Of a stretch of DNA of 8,820 nt, positions 1-5,308 are shown one piece after another (position 1 is the stretch's first letter; every line of letters begins with the position of its first letter). A program made the position numbers and the translations under genes. Source of the DNA: Actinomycetes bacterium (GTDB taxonomy: Bacteria; Actinomycetota; Actinomycetes; Streptosporangiales; Streptosporangiaceae); the NCBI GenBank assembly GCA_025964635.1, contig JAOPYP010000584.1:1-8820 (forward strand), written 5' to 3'. A model generated the notes under the pieces. It was given only the letters and a program-made list of their open reading frames with translations, made no database searches and was not told where the DNA came from.

Positions 1-204
1 CGCCAGCACGCCTGGCTGCGCTCCTTCTACGGTTCGATGCGGCCGTGGGCGAGCGGCCAGTGCTACCAGAACTACGTGGACCCGGACCTGAAGAACTGGC
101 GGCAGGCGTACTACGGCGCGAACTACGCCCGGCTGGCCCGGATCAAGAAGACCTACGACCCGCTCCAGGTGTTCAAGTTCCCGCAGGGGATCACGCCGGC
201 CTGA
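1..204 (+). CDS. FAD-linked oxidase, berberine-bridge (BBE) type, C-terminal end only
   Basis: The left edge cuts this gene; only the last 67 codons are present, open in frame 1 to a TGA at 202-204. The segment contains an NYVDPDL stretch, then YYGANYARLARIKKTYDP and a closing VFKFPQGI. This is the typical C-terminal BBE block (YYG.N..RL..IK..YDP...F.FPQ.I) that closes over the substrate side of the FAD domain in berberine-bridge and 6-hydroxy-D-nicotine-oxidase-like enzymes. Family knowledge: these flavoproteins oxidise carbohydrates, alkaloids or polyketide intermediates, usually with bicovalently bound FAD. The FAD-binding N-terminus and substrate residues lie outside the window, so the substrate cannot be inferred. 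It converges with the small membrane-protein gene that ends at 289. Confidence 0.88.
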   Translation, partial: RQHAWLRSFYGSMRPWASGQCYQNYVDPDLKNWRQAYYGANYARLARIKKTYDPLQVFKFPQGITPA

Positions 205-210
205 CTGGCG

Positions 211-299
211 GCGCCTGGCAGGCCCGCGCCTGGCAGGCCAGCGCTCAGTGTTCCAGCGCTCAGTGTGCCCAAGCTCAGTGTGTCCGGCTCAGCGCATCC
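211..299. repeat. Degenerate 15-bp-period tandem array between convergent genes
   Basis: About six units follow one another with a 15-base period, starting near 211, 226, 241, 256, 271 and 286. The first two are nearly identical (GCGCCTGGCAGGCCC, then ...CCA). The next units share a GCTCAGTGT core after a GCGC or AAGC start. The array begins 7 bp after the oxidase stop and its tail covers the last codons and stop of the minus-strand gene at 289. The unit length is a multiple of three, so the array stays open in one frame, but I see no gene in it. It looks like a slippage-derived minisatellite. Confidence 0.6.
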
Positions 300-510
300 T
301 TGAGAGGGCGTTGATCGCCAGCAGCCCGAGGACCACCAGGAGGACCACGATGACCGCGGCCCTGTTCCGGTTGCGGCGGAACGTGGGTACCCGCGCCTTG
401 TTCACCTTCATGTCGCTGTGGGCGCCGGCGGCCCGCCGGGCCCACCAGCCGATGCCCACCCCGAGGACAATGGCGAGGAGGCCATAGAGAGCCGACCCGG
501 CCCCTCCCAT
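289..510 (-). CDS. Small two-helix membrane protein, unknown function
   Basis: 73 aa, starting ATG at 510. An AGGAGG site (521-526 on the plus strand) lies 10 nt upstream and supports this start. Two hydrophobic segments are visible: residues about 7-23 (ALYGLLAIVLGVGIGWW) and about 50-67 (rich in V, L and I). Between them is a basic loop with KVNKARV and RRNRNR. This suggests a small integral inner-membrane protein with a cytoplasmic positive loop, both termini probably outside, though topology is an inference. No family was recognised. It is downstream of the aldo/keto reductase on the same strand, but 153 bp and a strong hairpin separate them, so it is probably its own transcript. Its 3' end overlaps the tail of the 15-bp repeat array. 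Confidence 0.6.
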   Translation of the reverse strand: MGGAGSALYGLLAIVLGVGIGWWARRAAGAHSDMKVNKARVPTFRRNRNRAAVIVVLLVVLGLLAINALSRMR

Positions 511-631
511 TGCAGTGCCCCCTCCTGCGGGTTCTCGGGTACCCGTACCGGCAGAGCATCTCGCATCGGCGCGCTACTCTCCACCCCTTTCTCCTTGTTA
601 CCGGGCGGACACGGCCGGACGGGGTGGACGT

Positions 632-663
632 CCGGCGGCCGGGGGCCGCGTCCTGGCCGCCGG
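632..663 (-). terminator. Stem-loop directly after the aldo/keto reductase stop
   Basis: A perfect 9-bp inverted repeat, CCGGCGGCC (632-640) with GGCCGCCGG (655-663), encloses a 14-nt loop. It ends on the base next to the minus-strand reductase stop codon (664-666). There is no U-tract, which is common for actinobacterial terminators. It would separate the reductase from the small membrane-protein gene downstream. Confidence 0.5.
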
Positions 664-1689
664 TCAGCTCTGGCTCGACGCGGCCCAGATGTTGATCCCG
701 GCCTCCACCGCGTGCTGGTCGATCTCGGCCAGTTCCTCCTCGGTGAACGACGACCGGCCGGCGGCGGCGAGGTTTTCCTCGAGCTGCGCGACGCTGCTCG
801 CCCCGACCAGCGCCGAGGTGACCCGATCGTCGCGCAGCGTCCAGCTGATGGCCATCTGAGCCAGGGTCTGGCCGCGCCTGCTGGCGATCTCGTTGAGGGC
901 CCGGACGTGCGCCAGATTCTGCTCAGTGATCTGATTCCGGCTGAGCGAGCCATCGCGCGACGCCCGGGAATCGTCTGGCACGCCATTCAGGTACTTGGTG
1001 GTCAGCAGCCCCTGGGCCAGTGGCGAGAACGCAATGCAGCCGATCCCTTCCTCGGCGAGCGTGTCCAGCAGTTCCTCCTCAATCCAGCGGTTGAGCATGG
1101 AGTACGAGGGCTGGTGGATGAGGAGGGGGACACCTAGCTCGCGCAGGATCGCGGCGGCCTCCCGGGTCCGCTCCGCCGAGTAGGAGGAGATCCCGGCGTA
1201 GAGGGCCCGGCCCGAGGTGACCGCGGTGGCCAGCGCACCCATGGTCTCCTCGAGCGGGGTGTCCGGATCGGCGCGGTGGCTGTAGAAGATGTCCACGTAG
1301 TCCAGGCCCAGCCGGCCCAGTGACTGGTCCAGGCTGGCCAGCAGGTACTTGCGGGATCCGCGGTCACCATACGGGCCGGGCCACATGTCGTAGCCGGCCT
1401 TGGTCGAGATGACGAGCTCGTCGCGGTACGGCCGCAGGTCCTCGCGCAGGATCCGGCCGAAGTTGATCTCCGCGGAGCCGTACGGCGGCCCGTAGTTATT
1501 GGCCAGGTCGAAGTGGGTCACGCCGAGGTCGAACGCGCGCCGCAGGATGGCCCGCTGCGTGTCCATCGGCCGGTCATCCCCGAAGTTCTGCCAGAGGCCA
1601 AGCGACACCGCAGGCAGCTCGATCCCGCTGCGCCCGCAGCGGCGGTAGGGCATGTGCTCGTAACGATCGGGTGCGGCGAGATAAGTCAT
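664..1689 (-). CDS. Aldo/keto reductase, YghZ / L-glyceraldehyde-3-phosphate reductase type
   Basis: 341 aa, a full-length member of the AKR superfamily: a cytosolic TIM-barrel NADPH-dependent oxidoreductase that reduces aldehydes or ketones. The catalytic tetrad is visible: Asp61 and Tyr66 in FDLANNYG, Lys97 in ISTKAGYD, and His138 in DIFYSHR. The N-terminal MTYLAAPDRY and YRRCGRSG, the MWPGPYGDRGSRKYL block and the C-terminal ALVGASSVAQLEEN (NADP phosphate/adenine side) are characteristic of the YghZ/AKR14-like group. Members reduce L-glyceraldehyde 3-phosphate or methylglyoxal. The ATG at 1689 is chosen because MTYxAAPxRY is the usual family N-terminus; the SD there is weak, and the open frame continues upstream without family similarity. 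The gene is divergent from the hydrolase at 1870, so a shared control region is likely. Its true substrate is not determined by sequence. Confidence 0.95.
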   Translation of the reverse strand: MTYLAAPDRYEHMPYRRCGRSGIELPAVSLGLWQNFGDDRPMDTQRAILRRAFDLGVTHFDLANNYGPPYGSAEINFGRILREDLRPYRDELVISTKAGYDMWPGPYGDRGSRKYLLASLDQSLGRLGLDYVDIFYSHRADPDTPLEETMGALATAVTSGRALYAGISSYSAERTREAAAILRELGVPLLIHQPSYSMLNRWIEEELLDTLAEEGIGCIAFSPLAQGLLTTKYLNGVPDDSRASRDGSLSRNQITEQNLAHVRALNEIASRRGQTLAQMAISWTLRDDRVTSALVGASSVAQLEENLAAAGRSSFTEEELAEIDQHAVEAGINIWAASSQS

Positions 1690-1768
1690 GAGAGGGAGTC
1701 TTTCATTTCCCGCCGCGGGAAGCCGGGCGGTGCGCGGGAACCGGGGGCCTGCTGGCAGGATGTGATAG

Positions 1769-1782
1769 TTGCGTGGACGCAA
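1769..1782. promoter_or_regulatory. Palindromic operator candidate in divergent promoter region
   Basis: TTGCGT-GG-ACGCAA is a perfect 6-bp inverted repeat with a 2-bp centre; the flanking TA (1766-1767) and TA (1784-1785) also match. It lies in the 180-bp gap between two divergent genes, 80 bp from the reductase start and 87 bp from the hydrolase start. Its size and symmetry fit a dimeric winged-helix repressor of MarR or HxlR type, which often use TTGC..GCAA half-sites. That assignment is inference, and no such regulator gene lies in the window. I could not place convincing -35/-10 boxes beside it. Confidence 0.45.
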
Positions 1783-1869
1783 GTAACAGGTCGGCGCGCA
1801 ATCGAATACGGCGGGTGCGGCCCAGCGCCGCGCAGCGCGGGAAGACGACGCACAGGAAGAGGACGCTCC

Positions 1870-2628
1870 ATGTATGACGCGATTCAGGCGGAGACCATCA
1901 GCCTCGCCGGGGCCGGCGGGGACCAGATTGAGGCGTACCTGGCCCGGCCGCTCGGGCCCGGCCCCTTCGGCAGCGTCGTAGTCATCCATCACATGCCGGG
2001 CTACGACGAGCAGACCAAGGAGATCACCAGGACGTTCGCGGTGCACGGCTACAACGCCGTGTGCCCCAACCTGTACTGGCGGGAGGCGCCCGGCGCCAGC
2101 CCGGACGACGCGGCGGCCACGGCCCGGGCCCAGGGCGGCGTGCCGGACGAGCGGCTCGTCGGCGACGTGGGCGGCGCGGTCGCGTACCTGCGGGCGATGC
2201 CGAACTCCAACGGCAAGGCGGGCACGATCGGCTACTGCTCGGGCGGCCGCCAGTCGTTCCTGGCCGCCGTGAGCCTGCCGCTCGACGCGGCGGTGGACTG
2301 CTACGGCGCGTTCGTGGTCGGCACGCCACCGGAGGGCATGCCCCTCAAGGTCGGCCCGATCGTGCACCTGACCCCGAACCTGTCCTGCCCGCTGCTCGGG
2401 CTGTTCGGCGCCGACGACTCCCATCCCTCGCCGGAGCAGGTCGCCGAGCTGCAGAAGGCCCTGGACGAGGCGGGCAAGACCTTCGAGTTCCACATGTACG
2501 AGGGCGCGGGGCACGCGTTCTTCTCGGTGAACCGGACCGCGTACCGGCCGGAGGCCGCGAATGACGGCTGGCAGAAGATCTGGGACTTTTTCGGCCGCTA
2601 CCTGGCCAGCCCCACCCCGGCCCGCTGA
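1870..2628 (+). CDS. Dienelactone hydrolase family protein
   Basis: 252 aa, an alpha/beta hydrolase of the dienelactone hydrolase (DLH) family, normal in length. The nucleophile is a cysteine, Cys123, in GYCSGG, as in true DLH rather than serine esterases. The acid is probably Asp183 in LFGADDSHPS and the base His215 in GAGHAF. An early VVVIHHMPGYDEQTKEI block supplies the oxyanion-hole side. True DLH (ClcD) opens 4-carboxymethylenebut-2-en-4-olide to maleylacetate in chloroaromatic degradation. No ring-cleavage genes are seen here, so a general cytosolic lactone or ester hydrolase is safer. The ATG at 1870 follows AGGAAGAGGA (1854-1863); the frame is open further upstream but without family similarity. 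It forms an operon with the DUF6295-like gene 13 bp downstream and is divergent from the aldo/keto reductase. Confidence 0.93.
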   Translation: MYDAIQAETISLAGAGGDQIEAYLARPLGPGPFGSVVVIHHMPGYDEQTKEITRTFAVHGYNAVCPNLYWREAPGASPDDAAATARAQGGVPDERLVGDVGGAVAYLRAMPNSNGKAGTIGYCSGGRQSFLAAVSLPLDAAVDCYGAFVVGTPPEGMPLKVGPIVHLTPNLSCPLLGLFGADDSHPSPEQVAELQKALDEAGKTFEFHMYEGAGHAFFSVNRTAYRPEAANDGWQKIWDFFGRYLASPTPAR

Positions 2629-2641
2629 GAGGAGACCGCTC

Positions 2642-2902
2642 ATGTGCACCTATCTCACCGAGAAGGTCGACGTCGCCGGCAGCGGCAAGGGCACAGCCGG
2701 CTGGTTCAGGCTCAGCGAGGCGAGCGTGTATTTCGATCATCCGGTGCACGCGCCCGCCGAGCACACGCTGAACATCGACTTCCTCAACCCCGGGCAGGGA
2801 CCGTCGGCCCGGGTGGCCGTCGAGCTGACCGCCGAGTCGGCCCGGGCGCTCGCCGAGGCCATCCAGGCCACGCTGGCGTCCGTCCCCCCGGGCCTCATCT
2901 AG
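2642..2902 (+). CDS. Small conserved actinobacterial protein, DUF6295-like
   Basis: 86 aa. The start at 2642 is fixed by a GAGAGGAGA site (2627-2635) that overlaps the stop of the preceding hydrolase gene. The protein opens with MCTYLTEKVDVAGSGKG, has a central YFDHPVHAPAEHTLNIDFLN stretch rich in His and Asp, and ends in a helix (AESARALAEAIQATL). From memory this pattern matches DUF6295, a short soluble family in Streptomyces and relatives; no activity is known to me. The 13-bp gap to the hydrolase indicates one transcript, so the two products may act together. The conserved Cys2 and the His/Asp centre could bind a metal, but that is speculation. Confidence 0.82.
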   Translation: MCTYLTEKVDVAGSGKGTAGWFRLSEASVYFDHPVHAPAEHTLNIDFLNPGQGPSARVAVELTAESARALAEAIQATLASVPPGLI

Positions 2903-2934
2903 CCGGCCCTATCAGCCGGCCCTATCAGCCGGCC
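2901..2934. repeat. 13-bp tandem repeat, 2.6 copies
   Basis: AGCCGGCCCTATC occurs at 2901-2913 and 2914-2926, then a partial AGCCGGCC at 2927-2934. It starts inside the TAG stop codon of the DUF6295-like gene. Each unit contains the palindrome GCCGGC. It precedes two stem-loops, so the 3' region of this operon is highly structured. Confidence 0.65.
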
Positions 2935-2940
2935 GCGTGA

Positions 2941-2996
2941 CCTGGCCGCCCTTATCTGGCCAGGCTCATCCCGGGAGCCCGCTCGCCCGGGCGGGC
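2941..2996 (+). terminator. Two consecutive stem-loops after the hydrolase operon
   Basis: The first stem pairs CCTGGCC (2941-2947) with GGCCAGG (2958-2964) around a 10-nt loop. The second pairs GCCCGCTC (2977-2984) with GGGCGGGC (2989-2996), one pair being G-T, around a 4-nt loop. Both lie 38-94 bp after the DUF6295-like stop and before the clamp gene. No U-tract is present. Together they are a reasonable terminator for the hydrolase operon. Confidence 0.5.
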
Positions 2997-3014
2997 CCGG
3001 ATTGTCGGTGTGCC

Positions 3015-3038
3015 GTGCCAGTATCGGACTGGCGGCAC
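3015..3038. promoter_or_regulatory. Inverted repeat upstream of the sliding-clamp gene
   Basis: GCCAGT (3017-3022) and ACTGGC (3028-3033) form a perfect inverted repeat with a 5-bp spacer. Outer GTGCC (3015-3019) and GGCAC (3034-3038) extend the symmetry with a small offset. It ends 65 bp before the clamp ATG and could be an operator or a leader hairpin. A second hairpin based on CCCGGG (3049-3063) follows. No regulator can be named. Confidence 0.38.
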
Positions 3039-3103
3039 CCCGGCAACCCCCGGGCCGCCCGGGCGGGAACGCCGTCGTGGATGGCAGTGGCGGAGGCAAG
3101 GAC

Positions 3104-4507
3104 ATGAAAATCAGGGTCGATCGGGACGTGCTGGCTGAGTCGCTGGCCTGGGTGGCCAGGGCCCTGCCTACCCGGCCGGTGGTCCCGGTGCTGTCCGGCC
3201 TGCGCCTGGATGCGGGGACGGGCCTCACGCTGTCCTGCTTCGACTACGAGGTCTCGGCGACCGCGCAGATCGAGGCCGAGATCGGGGAACCCGGCACCGT
3301 GATCGTCCCGGGTCGGCTGCTCGCCGAGATCACCCGCAGCCTGCCAGCGCTGGCCGTCGAGATCGCGACGGACGCCGATGCGGTGAACCTGACCTGCGGT
3401 AGCGCGGAGTTCACCCTGTTCGCGTTGCCCGCCGAGGAATACCCGGACCTTCCCGCGGCGCCGCCGCTGGCCGGCACCGTGGACGGCGGGATTCTGGGCG
3501 CGGCCACCAGCCAGGTCGTCGCGGCGGCGAGCCGGGACGACACGCTGCCCATGCTGACCGGGGTCTGTCTCGACATCGACGGCGCGACCCTGACGCTGGC
3601 CGCCACTGACCGGTACCGCTTGGCGGTGCGGGACATGCCGTGGGAGCCGGTACAGCCGGGGCTGCGCGCGGCCGCCCTGGTCCCGGCGCGGACGCTGGCG
3701 GACGCGGCGCGGGCCATGACCCCCGGGGTGCCCGTCTCGGTCGCCTTCGCGCCGGGCACGCCCGGCGCGAAGCCGTCGGACGAGCCCCGCCCCGCCGAAG
3801 GCATGATCAGCTTCGGGATAGGCGGGCGCCGGCTGACCACCCGGCTGATCGGCGGCGAGTTCATCCGGTACCGGTCGCGGTTCCCGACCGAGTTCGGCTG
3901 CCGCGCCGACGTGGCCGCCGGGCCGTTCACCGAGGCAGTCCGCCGGGTCTCCCTGGTCGCCGACCGGGCCAGCCCGGTCCGGCTCACGTTCGGCCCCGGC
4001 CGGGTCATGATCGAGGCTCAGACCGAGGGCCGGGCGCGTGCGGTGGAGACGGTCCCCGCGGACTTCCAGGGCGAGGAGCCCGTGATCGCGTTCAACCCGC
4101 ACTACCTGCTCGACGGCCTGACCGCGGCCGCGGTGCCAGGCCAGTCCCGGCCACACGCCGGGGATCCCGGCGATTCCGGCGCGGCCGGGACAGGACGGAG
4201 GGGCGACGCAGGTTCTGCGGACCCGGCCACCCCAGAACCGGGTAACCCAGAACCGGGCGCAGGACCGGGCGGCGCAGGGCCGGGTAGCACGGGGCCGGGC
4301 AGCGCAGGACCGGGCAGCGCTGGACCGGGTAGCACGGGGCCGGCCGATCCGGGGCTGCTCAGGATCGAGTTCACCAGCCCGGCCAAGCCCGCGCTGATTA
4401 CCCGAGTGAGTCCCCAGGCTGATTCCGGGGGCGCGCCGCCGGAGGAGTCCGGGGTCGCGGATTTCCGCTACCTGGTCGTGCCGCTGCGGGCCGCGGGCCG
4501 CTCCTGA
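3104..4507 (+). CDS. dnaN: DNA polymerase III beta subunit (sliding clamp) paralogue with Gly/Pro-rich insert
   Basis: 467 aa. The ATG at 3104 follows GGAGG (3092-3096) by 7 nt and gives the classical start MKIRVDRDVLAESLAWVARA. All three clamp domains are recognisable: residues 1-120 (LSCFDYEVSA, EEYPDLP), about 128-255 (RDDTLPMLTGVCLDI, LAATDRYRLAVRDMPW) and about 262 to the end (IAFNPHYLLDGL, FRYLVVPLR). DnaN dimers encircle DNA and tether polymerases and repair proteins. Actinobacterial DnaN is usually about 375-400 aa; the excess here is mainly residues about 345-416, a low-complexity A/G/P/S-rich insert between the helix of YLLDGL and the strand LLRIEF in domain III. The C-terminal peptide-pocket strand reads VVPLR rather than the usual MPVR or MPMR. 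No dnaA, recF or gyrB is adjacent, so I infer an accessory clamp rather than the chromosomal-origin copy. Confidence 0.9.
   Translation: MKIRVDRDVLAESLAWVARALPTRPVVPVLSGLRLDAGTGLTLSCFDYEVSATAQIEAEIGEPGTVIVPGRLLAEITRSLPALAVEIATDADAVNLTCGSAEFTLFALPAEEYPDLPAAPPLAGTVDGGILGAATSQVVAAASRDDTLPMLTGVCLDIDGATLTLAATDRYRLAVRDMPWEPVQPGLRAAALVPARTLADAARAMTPGVPVSVAFAPGTPGAKPSDEPRPAEGMISFGIGGRRLTTRLIGGEFIRYRSRFPTEFGCRADVAAGPFTEAVRRVSLVADRASPVRLTFGPGRVMIEAQTEGRARAVETVPADFQGEEPVIAFNPHYLLDGLTAAAVPGQSRPHAGDPGDSGAAGTGRRGDAGSADPATPEPGNPEPGAGPGGAGPGSTGPGSAGPGSAGPGSTGPADPGLLRIEFTSPAKPALITRVSPQADSGGAPPEESGVADFRYLVVPLRAAGRS
4232..4348 (+). repeat. In-frame 15-bp minisatellite within the clamp gene
   Basis: About eight 15-bp units run from 4232: two of CCAGAACCGGG type (4232 and 4247), then units starting near 4259, 4274, 4289, 4304, 4319 and 4334 built on GCAGGACCGGGCAGC or ACGGGGCCGGGCAGC. 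Each encodes five residues, first PEPGN/PEPGA and then AGPGS or TGPGS. Because the period is a multiple of three, changes in copy number keep the reading frame. Units differ mostly at codon ends, so the array is not brand new. Confidence 0.85.
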
Positions 4508-4566
4508 GCCCCGGGCACGGCCCGTCAGCCGAGCTGGGAGAGCCCTTCCCAAGTTCCTTCCGATCC

Positions 4567-4787
4567 ATGGCCGATCCCGACGAAGTAATCCGCTTCGCCA
4601 AGCGGCCTGGGCAATCGGGGCCGCCTCCTTCAACCGGCTCTCGCATGCCCGTCCCCAGTCCGGTCCGGCGGACACTTTCGTCACGATTAACAACGACACG
4701 GTGTACGCGATCGCCCAGGTCGACCTGAGGTGCTGGCCCGCTGGAACTCAGCGTCCCCGACACCGGCGACCGCTTTACCAGCTCTCT
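4567..4787 (+). pseudogene. Remnant of a DUF1254-family gene, frameshifted
   Basis: No intact open frame exists here, but family similarity moves between frames. Frame 1 from ATG 4567 reads MADPDEVIRFAK. A shift near 4603-4608 then gives WAIGAASFNRLSHARP and DTFVTINNDTVYAIAQVDL up to about 4727. A further shift at about 4731-4735 gives GPLELSVPDTGDRF (4735-4776), and one more step gives YQL. This order (N.L.HAR..., D.FVT.NNDT.Y..A..DL, GP..L.VPDT..R.Y.L) is that of DUF1254/DUF1214 proteins. These are normally several hundred residues and of poorly known function. The remnant is far shorter, has at least three frame disruptions and lacks the C-terminal half. This region (4508-4880) otherwise holds no gene that I can support. 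Confidence 0.75.
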
Positions 4788-4880
4788 GCAAGAAGAGCCA
4801 GGAGCGATTAATCCAGCTGCGGCCGCGGGGTCTTTATGGGTAGGCGCGGGTACGCCGGGCCGGTTTCGCCGGGAGGGTTC

Positions 4881-5240
4881 ATGACTGTTCTGGATGTTGT
4901 GGGCAGCTACTACGACGCGTGGATCAGCGGGAAGGGGGACTTCAGCGCGGTACCGCTAGCACCAGATTTCGCCTTCACCGGGCCGGTAGGCTGCTTCGAT
5001 TCCGCGGAGGGCTTCCGGGAGATGGCAGCGCAGGCGGGCCCGATGGTGACCCGGTTCAGCGTCCGCCGCCAGTTTGCGGAGGGTGACACAGTGTGCTCGA
5101 TCATCGACTGGGAGATGGCGCTGCCGATAGCGGCGATGACGTCGGCGGAGATCCTGGAGGTGCGGGACGGGCAGATCGTGCGCGGGGAGCTGATCTATGA
5201 CGCTCAGGAGCTGCGGTCGGCCATGGCAGCCGGTGCCTGA
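4881..5240 (+). CDS. SnoaL-like / NTF2-fold protein
   Basis: 119 aa with the typical layout of the SnoaL-like cone-shaped alpha+beta barrel. It has an N-terminal helix VLDVVGSYYDAWISGK, a DFAFTGPVGCFDSAEGFREM segment (ligand-pocket side), then strands ending in ILEVRDGQIVRGELIYDAQEL. Such proteins are small cytosolic isomerases, cyclases, hydrolases or non-catalytic binding proteins, and sequence alone does not distinguish these. The ATG at 4881 is chosen over 4836 because GGAGG (4872-4876) lies just upstream and the extra 15 residues have no family similarity; the 4-nt spacing is slightly short. It lies 68 bp before an ECF sigma-factor gene that carries the same fold as a C-terminal domain. 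A functional link is possible. Confidence 0.85.
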   Translation: MTVLDVVGSYYDAWISGKGDFSAVPLAPDFAFTGPVGCFDSAEGFREMAAQAGPMVTRFSVRRQFAEGDTVCSIIDWEMALPIAAMTSAEILEVRDGQIVRGELIYDAQELRSAMAAGA

Positions 5241-5257
5241 GCGGCGATGAGCGCCGC
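5241..5257 (+). terminator. Stem-loop at the stop of the SnoaL-like gene
   Basis: GCGGCG (5241-5246) pairs with CGCCGC (5252-5257) around a 5-nt loop, beginning on the base after the TGA. It may be a weak terminator or an attenuator before the sigma-factor gene. The stem is short and has no U-tract, so full termination is uncertain. Confidence 0.35.
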
Positions 5258-5308
5258 CTGGCTTACTACCTGCGGGCCAGAACCGCTGACCCGCCGCCAT
5301 GACCTGCC

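Noticed and set aside
45..314. Plus-strand open frame across the oxidase end and the 15-bp array
   Set aside because: It lies in a different frame from the oxidase, has no SD, and its tail is only the translated repeat.
1690..2649. Upstream in-frame extension of the aldo/keto reductase over the hydrolase gene
   Set aside because: The extension runs antisense through the hydrolase coding region, and family similarity begins only at the ATG at 1689.
2901..2934. Short repeats considered as a CRISPR array
   Set aside because: The units are 13 bp and directly abutting, without spacers, so this is a simple tandem repeat.
2966..4699. Very long minus-strand open frame opposite the sliding-clamp gene
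   Set aside because: It is rich in Arg, Gly and Pro, has no recognisable domain and mirrors a clearly coding clamp gene. Long antisense frames are expected at this GC content.
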